A stretch of DNA of 64,000 nucleotides, from contig CAYMPJ010000006.1 of assembly GCA_964392325.1 (NCBI GenBank), forward strand, positions 62,001 to 126,000, written 5' to 3'. Made by a program: the position numbers and the translations under genes. This DNA is from CALLPQ01 sp964392325 (GTDB lineage: Bacteria; Pseudomonadota; Alphaproteobacteria; Caulobacterales; Parvularculaceae). Every line of letters starts with the position of its first letter. Position 1 is the stretch's first letter. Under the pieces are notes generated by a model. That model was given only the letters and a program-made list of their open reading frames with translations. It did not search any database and had not been told where the DNA came from. Below are positions 44,877 through 55,275 of this stretch, piece by piece.

Positions 44877-46370
44877 ATGAGTATTTTGCAAACTAAACTC
44901 AATATGCGTGCCCCTGGGAACATCTTCACCAGAAATAGCGTACCTACATGGCTCTTTGCCGCGCTATTTTTTTATACCTTGCCCAATCCCCATGCGAACG
45001 CACTACACTTGGCAAACGCCACTTTAAACAACCAAGAAGGCGCCTTGAGAAGCGGTGATAGCGCAACAAATTTTAGCGATCCAGATAGTTCCGTAGGTAA
45101 CAGGCACTCCCTTCCCGATGTCGCAAGCGACTCGCCAATTAATGCCGTCCTGGAGAAAGTCTTTAAAAAGGATTACACCTCGGCGCGCAGCCTTCTCGTT
45201 CCACTCCTTAGCGTCGATGACGCAAACGCCCTCCATATCAAAGCGGTGCTTGATGAAAACGGTTGGGGTGGAGAAAAAGATTTAGCGAATGCCATAAGGC
45301 TATACGCCAGAGCTGCGGAGAAAGGCCAGGTTGACGCACAATTCTCCCTGGGAGAATTGGCTTATGGACGCCGCGGCGTGCGACGCGATGTAAAGCGCGC
45401 CCTTGAATGGTATCAATTGGCTGCCAACCAAGGTCATCCGGGCGCAAAATCCCGTATTGGGACAATATATGCGCGCGGAGACGGTGTTGAAAAAGATCTG
45501 CAATTGGGTCTGCGTTATTTTGAAGAGGCTGCAGCCTCTGGTGATAGAGAGGCGCAATTTAATATTGGGGTTGCCTACTTGAATGGTAATGGCCGCCCTC
45601 AAGATTATAAGAAAGCGGGCGAATGGTTTACCGCTGCAGCCCAACAAGCCCACCCCGATGCACAGTTTAATCTCGCCCTACTCTATGACTCGCCCCATTT
45701 GGGGGAGCCCGACCCACAGCAAACACTCTTCTGGATGACGGCAGCAGCACGCCACCGACTACCAAAAGCTTATGTTGCTCTTGGATTGATGATTGGCGAA
45801 GGGCGCGGCGCAGGACAGTCTGACCGCGTTGCCGCGGACTGGTTTGAACGCGCCGCCCTAGCTGGAGATCCAGAAGGGCAATTCCTTTATGCGCTAGTTC
45901 TATCGCGAGGAATGGGACGCCCGAAACGCATCAATGAAGCATTGCGTTGGCTTGATACGTCCCTGCTCGATAAAAGCCTGGATGATCAACAAATCAGTCA
46001 AAGACGTAACCTGAGAAAACAATTGATAAAAGACGGGGCAAAACCATCGAAAGATATCATTCCCGCTAACCTCGAGGCGTCAACAAACAACAAATCTAAC
46101 CCGGCAGAAAATTCGGCGGATTATTTACCCATTAACGCTAATGAACCGACCGCAAGCGCAGCCGCACCATCAGAGATCATGAGCCCTACCGATACTCAGG
46201 ATAAAGAATTAGTTTTACAAGCCGATGCGCAACTCTCGCAAATCAATAAGGTAGACGAAACACCTGCTCCCTTATCCGCTACAAATAAAACTATTAAGCC
46301 AAACATTCCTTCCGTAAAGCCTGCAACTCAAAAGGAAACACCTCAGGAAGTTGAAAATTTACGTCCTTAA
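44877..46370 (+). CDS. Sel1-repeat protein, secreted
   Basis: This 497-residue protein has a hydrophobic N-terminus (WLFAALFFYTLPNPHANA) that fits a signal peptide. Residues about 120-370 hold six to seven Sel1-like repeats (for example ALEWYQLAANQGHPGAKSRI and the repeated GD/GN-EAQF pattern), a helical solenoid used in protein-protein binding. The last 110 residues are polar, rich in Ser, Asn, Pro and Thr, and probably disordered. AAGGA directly abuts the ATG, which is too close for an ideal ribosome site, so a start at 44904 is an alternative. Confidence 0.85.
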   Translation: MSILQTKLNMRAPGNIFTRNSVPTWLFAALFFYTLPNPHANALHLANATLNNQEGALRSGDSATNFSDPDSSVGNRHSLPDVASDSPINAVLEKVFKKDYTSARSLLVPLLSVDDANALHIKAVLDENGWGGEKDLANAIRLYARAAEKGQVDAQFSLGELAYGRRGVRRDVKRALEWYQLAANQGHPGAKSRIGTIYARGDGVEKDLQLGLRYFEEAAASGDREAQFNIGVAYLNGNGRPQDYKKAGEWFTAAAQQAHPDAQFNLALLYDSPHLGEPDPQQTLFWMTAAARHRLPKAYVALGLMIGEGRGAGQSDRVAADWFERAALAGDPEGQFLYALVLSRGMGRPKRINEALRWLDTSLLDKSLDDQQISQRRNLRKQLIKDGAKPSKDIIPANLEASTNNKSNPAENSADYLPINANEPTASAAAPSEIMSPTDTQDKELVLQADAQLSQINKVDETPAPLSATNKTIKPNIPSVKPATQKETPQEVENLRP

Positions 46371-46395
46371 GATTGCATCTTTAGAGCAAGCTTGT

Positions 46396-47223
46396 TTAAT
46401 CGATGATTTTTGCGATAGCTTGATCGATCAGCGAATATTGCGTCGCCTCAATAAACCCAATTGAAAATGTCTGAGGCGTAGAAAGATATTTCTCTTTATT
46501 CCTTCGACCAAAGCCAAGCACAGTCATATGCGGCCTGCTGACATAATCATCAGGAAAATCATCATCTTCATGATGTAGAATATACAATATACGCGGTGAA
46601 CTCTGATCCCCAAAGGCCATCCACTCTGGCGCTGGTAGGTCCCCTATAAATTTCTCTTCAATCGGGTGGCGTTTATTATCAGCAGAAGATATGCGAAAAT
46701 CTGTACTATCCATTGTACCGCCGGGCACACCTTCATATTGCACCCAGAATTTATAGCCCGGACTAATTTTTTTCATCGTAAAGTCGCAGCGGTCAGGATA
46801 AAAATCCCATTGACCTTGCCACGCTTCATTGCCCGAGGTGAATGTAATGCGGACATGGTCCCTGGATTCAATATCAATAACCGATGTTGAAGGGGCCGTT
46901 CCTGCATTCATCGCATGGAAGTAATTACCATCTTGACGATGAATCGCATTGGGAAACCCGCGATATTCACCTTTATGGCCTGAGCCTTTTTCATTATGAA
47001 AACCCAACCAGTCAACGCCGTCCCGGTCAAGCAGACTGGAGAGCCCGCCGCCTTCTTTTTCCAGATAATAAGTCGCAGATGAAGTGGAAATAATATAGGC
47101 TTGCCCGCCTCCAGCCGATATGTCAGCACCATGAGTAAGAACAACAAACTCTTTGTCCTGCTTCACGCACCCTGCCAACAAAACCAACAAGAAAAGTATT
47201 TGCATTATTTTTTTAAAAAACAT
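46396..47223 (-). CDS. lipoprotein of a putative sugar-utilisation cluster
   Basis: The 275-residue protein has a lipobox (LFLLVLLAGC) and is otherwise a beta-rich domain with aromatic motifs (GVDWLGFHNEK, EAWQGQWDFYPDRCDF, ISPGYKFWVQYEGVPGG). The sequence suggests a galactose-mutarotase-like or other carbohydrate-binding sandwich, but I cannot name the family. It is the last gene of a three-gene minus-strand operon after the symporter (19 bases) and the oxidoreductase, so a role in handling an oligosaccharide outside the cell is inferred from context. Confidence 0.7.
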   Translation of the reverse strand: MFFKKIMQILFLLVLLAGCVKQDKEFVVLTHGADISAGGGQAYIISTSSATYYLEKEGGGLSSLLDRDGVDWLGFHNEKGSGHKGEYRGFPNAIHRQDGNYFHAMNAGTAPSTSVIDIESRDHVRITFTSGNEAWQGQWDFYPDRCDFTMKKISPGYKFWVQYEGVPGGTMDSTDFRISSADNKRHPIEEKFIGDLPAPEWMAFGDQSSPRILYILHHEDDDFPDDYVSRPHMTVLGFGRRNKEKYLSTPQTFSIGFIEATQYSLIDQAIAKIID

Positions 47224-47241
47224 TGTTCCACTTTCAAGCAG

Positions 47242-48993
47242 TCAAGAGTTTGAAATTACTTTTGCACTTCGCTTTAGGAAGAATCCAATCGATAAAATGC
47301 ATAGAGAGCATATTGCAAACATTACCCTGCCATAAAGAGGGTTAGGGATTAGGATCATCGAAAAAATCCCTGCACCCATTACAATAACCATTGTTCCAAG
47401 CTTTTCACGTTGACGGCGATCATATTCATCTTGCTCACTATCAGCAATAACCGGCGTTTCCAAATCCTCAAAGAACCGTTTCGTTTCTGCGCTATTTTTA
47501 TCCTTCGCCTTATTATAGAAAATGCTGGACGCCCAGAAAAACCCACCTGTGACAAAAACTTGCGCGCCAATAGTCAACATCAAATTCATATCTGTTGCTT
47601 CTCGGCGTGTTAACGGCTCTAGCCCGATCCAGCCTGCAAAGACCGCAGGAGTAAGAACGTTGAGCATGAACCAGGACACAAAAAGACCTAACAAGACCGT
47701 AATCCACGGCGCCCATGAGGGTGTTTTCTTTATCAAAATTCCTAAAATAAGGGGAATTAAAATTGGAACTTGTATCATTGTCGATACAGACATCATCAAA
47801 TCAAACAGGCTGAGTTCGCGCAAAGACTTAAAATAGAGTGCCATGAAAATCACCAGGACCCCGCTCCCAAAGCTTAATAGCCGACTCAATCGCAATAAAT
47901 GCCTATCACTCACATGCCTCTTTCTTTTCACAAGAAATGGCTGATAGATGCTACGAATAAATATCCCTGAATTTTTATTAAGCGCTGAATCCATAGACGA
48001 CATAGAGGCAGCAAATAATCCAGCCAAAAGCAATCCGATAGTACCCGCAGGCATCGCATTACGCGCAAACACCAAATAGACCGCATCGGCCGCCTTGTTA
48101 CCAAGTTCCGGGTAAGCGTCCGCTGCGTCTGGATATAAAATTGCCGAGGCCCATGGCGGGATAAACCAGATAATGCTGCCAACTCCCATCAAGACCATCG
48201 CCAACAACGCTGCTTTTTTGGCATTTTTGGTGTCTCTTGCATTTAAGAACCGAAATGAATCATGCAGGTTCATTATGGTGATCAGTTGTTTGGCTAGGAA
48301 AAACACAAATGTACCAACGAGCAACAAGCCATAATTCATGTCTGGCCCCATCACAAAATCAGACGGGAAGTTTGTAACCAGCTCCACCGGGCCGCCCACT
48401 TTTACTAATGCAACCACAGCACAAGCCACAGAAACGGTAGCAACCACCAGTGTTTGCACAAAATCGGAGGCAACGACCCCCCAAGCCCCGGCGAGCACAG
48501 ATACAAAAAGCACCGCAAGACCAATGATAATAATCGTGAGATTAATATCTGCCTCGAAAACGGCGCTGGAAAAAACACCCAAGGCATTTAGCCAGATACC
48601 TGCATTAATGATGCTGAAAACAATCAACGCGCATGAAAAGAAGGTCTCATTTTGAGCACCAAAACGTCTGCGAATACCTTCAGTAGGCGTATCAACACGC
48701 ATTTGACGAAAACGTTGCGCAAAATATGCCCAGCCACAAAAATATGAAAACGCATTTGCAATAAACACAAGGCTAACGGCGAACCCATCCGTAAAGGCCT
48801 TGCCCGCTGCGCCGGTAAACGTCCACGCGGAAAACTGCATCATAAAAGCAGTTGACCCAACCATCCACCACAACATTCTTCCGCCGCCGCGAAAATAATC
48901 ACTTGTTGATTTAGCCGCCATCTTTTTGAAGGTAAAACCAATGGCCATTATTAGGGCAAAATATCCCGCAATGACCAAATAATCATAAATCAT
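47242..48993 (-). CDS. SSS-family sodium:solute symporter
   Basis: This protein of about 583 residues has about 14 hydrophobic segments and typical SSS features: YFRGGGRMLWWMVGSTAFMM (about residue 35), the sodium-site region SAWTFTGAAG, and AGLFAASMSSMDSALNKNSG (about 330-350). Members take up sugars, sialic acid, amino acids and other solutes with Na+. The C-terminal 90 residues carry a charged segment between the last helices. The start used lies eight bases after the oxidoreductase stop; the frame is also open further upstream within that gene. Confidence 0.9.
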   Translation of the reverse strand: MIYDYLVIAGYFALIMAIGFTFKKMAAKSTSDYFRGGGRMLWWMVGSTAFMMQFSAWTFTGAAGKAFTDGFAVSLVFIANAFSYFCGWAYFAQRFRQMRVDTPTEGIRRRFGAQNETFFSCALIVFSIINAGIWLNALGVFSSAVFEADINLTIIIIGLAVLFVSVLAGAWGVVASDFVQTLVVATVSVACAVVALVKVGGPVELVTNFPSDFVMGPDMNYGLLLVGTFVFFLAKQLITIMNLHDSFRFLNARDTKNAKKAALLAMVLMGVGSIIWFIPPWASAILYPDAADAYPELGNKAADAVYLVFARNAMPAGTIGLLLAGLFAASMSSMDSALNKNSGIFIRSIYQPFLVKRKRHVSDRHLLRLSRLLSFGSGVLVIFMALYFKSLRELSLFDLMMSVSTMIQVPILIPLILGILIKKTPSWAPWITVLLGLFVSWFMLNVLTPAVFAGWIGLEPLTRREATDMNLMLTIGAQVFVTGGFFWASSIFYNKAKDKNSAETKRFFEDLETPVIADSEQDEYDRRQREKLGTMVIVMGAGIFSMILIPNPLYGRVMFAICSLCILSIGFFLKRSAKVISNS

Positions 48994-49001
48994 AAGGCGA
49001 C

Positions 49002-50144
49002 CTATTTTTGCAGGTGTGCCACATCCACCCAATTATCATTTTGCCTGATAAGATCGATCAAACCCTGATAGAAACTGCCCTCTTTGAAAGTCTGGTATGT
49101 CTCTACGTCTTCACCTTTAATATCTTTGACAAATTCACGGATCAGATAAGCCCAATTGCGCTCCGTATCACCGTCAATTTCGGGCACGTTAGCAGCAATG
49201 TCCTGCGGTAGGTCTAGCTCCCGCCACTCCTTGTTTTCATCGTATAAATATAATGGACCGCTACCATAATGGCCTTTGATGTATATCGCGCCTTTGCTGC
49301 CGTAAAAGACAATATGGTCATCATTAAAGCGCGGATGTAAACCACCATGTCTGAAAACAACTGAGACAGGCTGTTTAGCCAATTTACTTTCCAGTCTTGC
49401 CAGAACGGTATAGCTCCACTCGACATTAGACTCGCCCCATTTTAAGTTAGGGTCGTTTATATTTTCGGGAATAAAATTGCGACGTGTTTTAAAGTTATGG
49501 ACACCCTTTACGATGGGTGCACGGCAAAGATCATCGCGAACATCAGCTTTAATCGCCAGTACTTTTTCTCCGATTACCGATGTTACAATTGAGAGTTTAT
49601 GGGTAAAATTATTATTGAGACGCCCTCCCCCATCTTCCTTTCGATGTGACCAACCATAAGGAATATCTTTTTCCAGATTAAAATGCGAAACACACTCAAC
49701 TTCTTGTGGCTCACCGATAGCGCCGTTCGCAACCAACCGTTTTGCATGTAATATTTCCGGCATATATCTAAAGCTGGCAGCATAAGCGGTTTTTAGTTTT
49801 TTTTCTTCACCAAGAAGATAAAGTTCTTTTGCTGTATCGCCGGTAGCCGTCATTGGCTTATCACAAAACACATGACAACCATGATGCATCGCTTGCTTGA
49901 TCGCATCATAATGCGCGCCGCCTGGCGTACCGATAGAGACAACATCAGGTTTACAATCCGCAAGCGCCTTTTCCCAGCTTGTCCCGAAATAGGGAATGGA
50001 CATGGTTTTAGCCACATCTTCTACGACGCTTTGCGTTCGCCCGACTATACCAACAACTTCTGCGCCCGCATATCTAAATGCGTCCGTATGACCTTGACCA
50101 GCAAAGCCTGTACCGTGAACGAGTATTTTTAATTTTTTATTCAA
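49002..50144 (-). CDS. Gfo/Idh/MocA family oxidoreductase
   Basis: This 380-residue protein has an NAD(P)-binding Rossmann fold at the start (LVHGTGFAGQGHTDAF) and the family DKP motif (HVFCDKPMTATGDTAK, about residue 95; usually EKP). It includes a helix with GGGRLNNNFTHKL, where the catalytic His is usually sought. Such enzymes oxidise or reduce sugars and inositols. A TTG is the only plausible start and no strong ribosome site is seen, but the Rossmann motif begins directly after it. It is the first gene of the sugar operon. Confidence 0.87.
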   Translation of the reverse strand: MNKKLKILVHGTGFAGQGHTDAFRYAGAEVVGIVGRTQSVVEDVAKTMSIPYFGTSWEKALADCKPDVVSIGTPGGAHYDAIKQAMHHGCHVFCDKPMTATGDTAKELYLLGEEKKLKTAYAASFRYMPEILHAKRLVANGAIGEPQEVECVSHFNLEKDIPYGWSHRKEDGGGRLNNNFTHKLSIVTSVIGEKVLAIKADVRDDLCRAPIVKGVHNFKTRRNFIPENINDPNLKWGESNVEWSYTVLARLESKLAKQPVSVVFRHGGLHPRFNDDHIVFYGSKGAIYIKGHYGSGPLYLYDENKEWRELDLPQDIAANVPEIDGDTERNWAYLIREFVKDIKGEDVETYQTFKEGSFYQGLIDLIRQNDNWVDVAHLQK

Positions 50145-50404
50145 TTTAATTTTTACCGCTTATTGGAATTTTCATCATCAACAATTAATCATGATACCAA
50201 TTAATTATCCGACTTGAGCTTTAATTTGCCTCTTTTGATGATCCCTCATAAAGATCGAGCCTATATGAAGTGAGCTTTTTGCACAAGCCATCATATCATT
50301 GATGTGCAACGCAACATTTGATTTTCGACGACAATCGAAATACCACTACTAATCACAACAGGAGATAAAACTCATTGTGCTAAATAATAGGAAGAATTTT
50401 TGAG

Positions 50405-51253
50405 ATGAAAAAATCATTTGCTTGGGGCATTATTTTAACGATTCTAATGGGCTGTGAAATTGCCCCAGCAGCGACAAAACCTGAAAGCCGTTGGCTATTG
50501 ATTGATAATTTTGAACCTGACACGGCGCTTCAAAACTGGACCCTCTTTGATGCGCAAAACGAGACTGACCCGTTCATTGCCAATCCCCAAATATCGCAAA
50601 TACGCAAAGAAGATGGCATCAACAACCGTTATATGCTTCGAAAACCAGCCGCGGACGGCATTATCGGCAATCGGAAAGCCCTCGCCTGGAAAACCCTGCC
50701 GAAACCTGTCGCCGTTGGACAAACCGCGACATTCTACACCCGGATTAATGTGGAATCTTTTCCGAACAATCATTCATTTGGGATTAGCAATCAGCCTGCT
50801 GACCAGATTGGAGTTCTTGCCTACGATGCCTTTGAGCCAATGATTAGAATTACGGACAAGGCGGAATCAAATGGATTAAAAAATGATGGAACATTGATGG
50901 TGCTGATTGGTCAGAAGAAATATTCGAAAATCAATAATCCGGATACAGGCATGGCGGCCAGCCCATTAACTCCAAATCAGTGGTACGAACTTTGGTATGT
51001 TGTTGATAATTCAATACGCGATGATGGCGGTCAGACCTATAAACTCTACGTGCGGGGCGGCGAATTCACACAGCAAACGCTCGTATATGAAAACGCAAAA
51101 TTTCGAATTGGCCGCGAACAAGCATTGATTACCTTCATGTCGATCTGCAACACTGGCCCGAAAAGAAGTCCTTACGGTAATGGCGGGGTGCGCTATGATG
51201 ACATTTATATGGCACACGGAGAAAACCTAAACTCTCCGCTCAACAATAATTAG
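50405..51253 (+). CDS. LamG/concanavalin-like lipoprotein
   Basis: This 282-residue protein has a lipobox (ILMGC) and a mature beta-sandwich: DNFEPDTALQNWTLFDAQN, a FYTRINVESFP strand, an NQWYELWYVVDNS strand, then VRYDDIYMA at the end. This pattern resembles concanavalin/LamG-like domains found in glycan-binding or lyase-associated proteins. I cannot name the family. It is divergent from the oxidoreductase gene with about 260 bases between, and may share its regulation. AGGAAG precedes the ATG. Confidence 0.72.
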   Translation: MKKSFAWGIILTILMGCEIAPAATKPESRWLLIDNFEPDTALQNWTLFDAQNETDPFIANPQISQIRKEDGINNRYMLRKPAADGIIGNRKALAWKTLPKPVAVGQTATFYTRINVESFPNNHSFGISNQPADQIGVLAYDAFEPMIRITDKAESNGLKNDGTLMVLIGQKKYSKINNPDTGMAASPLTPNQWYELWYVVDNSIRDDGGQTYKLYVRGGEFTQQTLVYENAKFRIGREQALITFMSICNTGPKRSPYGNGGVRYDDIYMAHGENLNSPLNNN

Positions 51254-51281
51254 GATGGTTTCTTAAAAGGGATTTCACGTA

Positions 51282-53636
51282 TTACTTAACCCCCCTTCGC
51301 CCTCCCTCACGCCAAGGCCTGTTACCGCTATGTTGCGCAACAGTTTTTATTGTAAATCCGCCCTGTTCATTTTCCCACAAGGATCGTGCACCAACATTCC
51401 ATGCGCCGCGCTGATCCAGCAGCTGCGCATGACATTCCGGGGCAAGCCTGCGATTGACCGGATAGAGCGCGATAACCAGATTTGCCTGAGAGCAATCTCT
51501 GGCGAGCCCCATTGGTGATGATGATACTGCAATCACATCATTGCCTTGTTTGATAACGCATCCATGGCCATCACACGCCGTGATATCCCTTAGCCATAAA
51601 GGTTTTTCTTTTTGCTCATCAAGCCCCAGATTTTCCATCCAGACTTTGGTGGTGAATGCTCCCTTACGACGGTCAAATACCGCTAATTGCTCGCGCCCGT
51701 TATGAGAGACAACAAACCCGACATTTTGTCCACTTTCAGAAATAAGCACGAGTGGTTTAGATGTGGTGATCATCATGAATACCGCAAACGGCAATGCCAA
51801 CAAGCCAGCAAGTCGCCAAGGCGCGCGCAGCAAGCATAGAATAATTCCACCAAGACACAAACTAACCAACCATGTGTCCGACTGACTGGCGACCAGCTTT
51901 ATAGCGCCTGGCCATGCCGACACAGTAGATCCCATACTGAGGATAGATCCAATACCGCTCGCCGCTATTTTCCAGAAAATACCATCCATTCCCAATGGCA
52001 TCGCCAATAAAGCAAGAATTATACTCGGCATAACCCAAAAACCCATAACCGGCATCGCAAATAAATTTGCCGGCAAAGAATAAAGCGCAGTGCGGTGAAA
52101 ATGATAAAGAGCAAAAGGTGCAGTCGCCAGTGCAGCAATCGTATCTGTTGCCGCAACGCCGATACCATAACGCTTGAACCGGCTCCACCACCCTTGCATC
52201 TCAAAATCGTCAACAATCTGTCCTGATTGCAGTTTTTGACGATAATGCATCGCGCTCCATTCAAATGCCGCAATCAATGCTGTGACAGCTGCAAACGACA
52301 TTTGAAATCCCGGATGCAAAAGCGCCTCGGGGGTAAGGATTAAAATAATTATTGCCGCCACGGCAACATTGCGCAATGAGAGTGCACGCCGGTCAATCAG
52401 TATCGAGATAAACATAATCGCCGACATAATAAATGCGCGCCGCGCCGACCAGCCACTCCCGGAAAGAATGAGATATAAAAATCCGCTAAAAAGCGCAGCA
52501 ATAGCCGCAAATTTTTTTATGGGCGCATGCAAAGCGATCCATGGATGGATCGCTAATAAAAATCGCACACCAAAAAAAATTAGTCCGGTAGCAAGCCCCA
52601 TATGCAAACCGGATATCGCTAACAAATGAGCCAGTCCTGAATCGCGCAGCGCCGCTTCCGAGGCTTCATCAATCGCCTCGCGTTTACCCGTCACAATCGC
52701 CGCTACGATTGCCCCGTCCTGTCCCGGTGCCGCCATGCGTATACGTCGAAACAGTGCCACTCGCTGATTTTCAACAAAATTGAGAAGCTTCTTCTTGGTG
52801 GACAAATATAGCCCTTGCCCGTTTAGTCTCAATTCTCCCAAGCGGGACGGGTTGAGTATTGCGGGTTGTGAAACCCCATAGCCAACACCGCCGATCTGTT
52901 GAAAATATAAATGCCGACCATAATCATAGCCCCCCGGCAATACTGGCGATGGCAACGGAGATAAACTCGCCGTTAGCTCCACAAAATCACCGGGCCCAAC
53001 AATGAGATTTTTTCCTCGCCAATTAATTCTGATTTTCGCAGGTAAATGGTCTGACGCAACACGCTCTATAGAATGCGGGGCTATCAAAATCCTCCACCCC
53101 GTATCGCGGTGCTCAACTTGTAAAATTTCTCCAACAATATCGGCGTAGGGAATTTCTTTTTCCAATTGCGGTGCGTTGACCATTTGAGTGCGCAAACTTG
53201 CACACAAAAATCCAGCACAAATTACAAACATAACCAGCAAGAGGCGTCGAATAAGTTCGTATTGTGCTTTAAAAAACTGCCAAACAACACCAATAACCAA
53301 AAGGGCTTGGATAGCTAGCACCAAGGATGGCTCGGATTTCAATGAAAAATAAAACCCAATTCCAATTGCAAAAAGGACGGGCACGAATAAACTAAGTCGC
53401 CCCTGCTCCATTGCAGACCATAACTTCCATCGCGGTAGAATTATGAGATGAAGAAGAGAATTGAGGCGCCAGATAAGGCTGCGCCAATTTTTTTGCCAAT
53501 CACGCTTTGAGTCACTCAGCGTTGCGATCGTCGCAGCGCTCTGGCGCGTAACCGAACGCAGCCATACCAGAATCGCCGCTTTTGACAAATTCCGTTGAGA
53601 TGAAACCGTTAGATGTGAATCCGGCTCTTTTTCCAT
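51282..53636 (-). CDS. comEC: ComEC/Rec2 family DNA-uptake channel protein
   Basis: This 784-residue membrane protein has a cytoplasmic N-terminus, then hydrophobic segments, a DUF4131-like soluble domain (about 175-270), and the competence core with LRDSGLAHLLAISGLHMGLA (about residue 335) and FLYLILSGSGWSARRAFIMS. The C-terminal part (about 650-784) lacks the HxHxDH motif of a metallo-beta-lactamase domain, so it is the short alphaproteobacterial form. ComEC carries single-stranded DNA across the inner membrane in transformable bacteria. It is divergent from gltX. Confidence 0.9.
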   Translation of the reverse strand: MEKEPDSHLTVSSQRNLSKAAILVWLRSVTRQSAATIATLSDSKRDWQKNWRSLIWRLNSLLHLIILPRWKLWSAMEQGRLSLFVPVLFAIGIGFYFSLKSEPSLVLAIQALLVIGVVWQFFKAQYELIRRLLLVMFVICAGFLCASLRTQMVNAPQLEKEIPYADIVGEILQVEHRDTGWRILIAPHSIERVASDHLPAKIRINWRGKNLIVGPGDFVELTASLSPLPSPVLPGGYDYGRHLYFQQIGGVGYGVSQPAILNPSRLGELRLNGQGLYLSTKKKLLNFVENQRVALFRRIRMAAPGQDGAIVAAIVTGKREAIDEASEAALRDSGLAHLLAISGLHMGLATGLIFFGVRFLLAIHPWIALHAPIKKFAAIAALFSGFLYLILSGSGWSARRAFIMSAIMFISILIDRRALSLRNVAVAAIIILILTPEALLHPGFQMSFAAVTALIAAFEWSAMHYRQKLQSGQIVDDFEMQGWWSRFKRYGIGVAATDTIAALATAPFALYHFHRTALYSLPANLFAMPVMGFWVMPSIILALLAMPLGMDGIFWKIAASGIGSILSMGSTVSAWPGAIKLVASQSDTWLVSLCLGGIILCLLRAPWRLAGLLALPFAVFMMITTSKPLVLISESGQNVGFVVSHNGREQLAVFDRRKGAFTTKVWMENLGLDEQKEKPLWLRDITACDGHGCVIKQGNDVIAVSSSPMGLARDCSQANLVIALYPVNRRLAPECHAQLLDQRGAWNVGARSLWENEQGGFTIKTVAQHSGNRPWREGGRRGVK

Positions 53637-53757
53637 AACCTTCGGCCACTGCCCTTACACACATCAAAATATCCATATGGTATTTTTGAACCAGATTGTG
53701 CTAAACGCAACGCGCACCCAAGCCCTCGCAAACTACGATCACGACAAGGTAATGTCC

Positions 53758-55167
53758 ATGCAGCCACCTGTAATTACACGTTTTGCCCCATCCCCAACCG
53801 GTTATCTCCATATTGGCGGCGCGCGCACAGCATTGTTTAACTATCTCTTCGCCAAACGCCACGGAGGTAAGTTTCTGCTGCGCATCGAGGACACAGACCG
53901 GGCGCGCCACAATCAAGATGCGGTAGATGCGATTATCAATGGCCTTAACTGGTTGGGATGTAGCCCTGATGAGCCAGCCACTTCTCAATATGAAAGCCGT
54001 GAGCGCCATGTGGAAATTGCCCATCAATTGTTAGAGAGCGGTCATGCCTATCGCTGCTATTTAACCCCGGAAGAACTTGACGACGCGCGGGAAAAAGCAC
54101 TCGCCGATAAAACCCGTTTTGAAAGCCCATGGCGCGAGCGCACCGACTATCCTGCTGGCAAACCATTTGCGATCCGCTTTAAAGCACCGCAAGCGGGCGA
54201 GACAGTTCTCGAAGACGCAGTTCAAGGCAATGTGACGATCCCCAACACATCCCTCGACGATATGATTATCTTGCGCAGCGGGGACGACGATAAAAGCCAT
54301 AACGGGCCCACATATAACCTCGCCGTAGTTGTGGATGATTATGATATGGGCATTACTCACATCATTCGCGGTGATGACCATTTGATCAATGGCGCTCGCC
54401 AGCAGCAAATCTACGAGGCGCTGGGATGGCCCGTTCCCGTTTGGGCGCATATCCCGCTTATTCACGGGCAGGACGGCAAGAAACTCTCAAAGCGCCACGG
54501 CGCATTGGGGGTCGAGGCCTATCGGGATATGGGATATCTCGCGGATGGCCTTGCCAATTATCTCCTGCGCCTTGGTTGGGCCCATGGCGATCAGGAGTTT
54601 TTTACCAGCGAAGAGGCCTCCTCCCTATTCGAGCTAAACGGCATCAATAAATCCCCTGCTAGGTTGGATCTGGACAAACTCGATCACATCAATAGCCATT
54701 ATATTCGAAACCTTAGCAATACGGATTTCGTAACCCGAGGAATGGCTTTTCTGGATGACGAAAAGCACTCCCGACCAGATGTGGAAAACGCCCTTCTACG
54801 CGGTGCCGCCTTCTTAAAGGAACGTTGCGCAAACTTGTCTCAATTCGGTCCGGCAGCCGGATTTATAACCACCCGGCGCCCTCTGGAAATCACCGGCAAA
54901 GCCGCAAAACCCCTGAAAAAAGACGGCGCACAAGAAACCCTTCTCGAAGTAATTAATTTATTGAAAACACTAGAAAAATGGGATAATGCTGACGACCTCG
55001 ATGCGGCGCTACAAACGTTTGCAGACGAAAAAGGGGTTGGATTTGGCCAGGTAGGTCAACCTGTACGCGCTAGCCTAACGGCTGGCATGCCGTCGCCAAC
55101 ACTTGGGCAGGTACTCTTTGCACTTGGCAAGGAAGAAAGCCTATCACGATTAGATGACCAGTTATAA
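53758..55167 (+). CDS. gltX: glutamyl-tRNA synthetase
   Basis: The enzyme attaches glutamate to tRNA. The protein of about 469 residues shows FAPSPTGYLHIGGARTALF (HIGH motif) near the start and KKLSKRHGA (KMSKS motif) about residue 240, plus RIEDTDRARH. The cysteine-type zinc site of some forms was not found. AAGG at 53746 fits the ATG at 53758 at eight bases; 53752 is an in-frame alternative. The open frame extends to 53677, but that part has no similarity. Confidence 0.95.
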   Translation: MQPPVITRFAPSPTGYLHIGGARTALFNYLFAKRHGGKFLLRIEDTDRARHNQDAVDAIINGLNWLGCSPDEPATSQYESRERHVEIAHQLLESGHAYRCYLTPEELDDAREKALADKTRFESPWRERTDYPAGKPFAIRFKAPQAGETVLEDAVQGNVTIPNTSLDDMIILRSGDDDKSHNGPTYNLAVVVDDYDMGITHIIRGDDHLINGARQQQIYEALGWPVPVWAHIPLIHGQDGKKLSKRHGALGVEAYRDMGYLADGLANYLLRLGWAHGDQEFFTSEEASSLFELNGINKSPARLDLDKLDHINSHYIRNLSNTDFVTRGMAFLDDEKHSRPDVENALLRGAAFLKERCANLSQFGPAAGFITTRRPLEITGKAAKPLKKDGAQETLLEVINLLKTLEKWDNADDLDAALQTFADEKGVGFGQVGQPVRASLTAGMPSPTLGQVLFALGKEESLSRLDDQL

Positions 55168-55275
55168 GCAACCGAACGTACTTCGTGGGTTGGCTTTAGG
55201 GTTTATTGCAGTATATTGCACCGCAAAATAGCAAATTAGAATTATACAACAGATAAGAAAGAGGAGCCTGTTACG

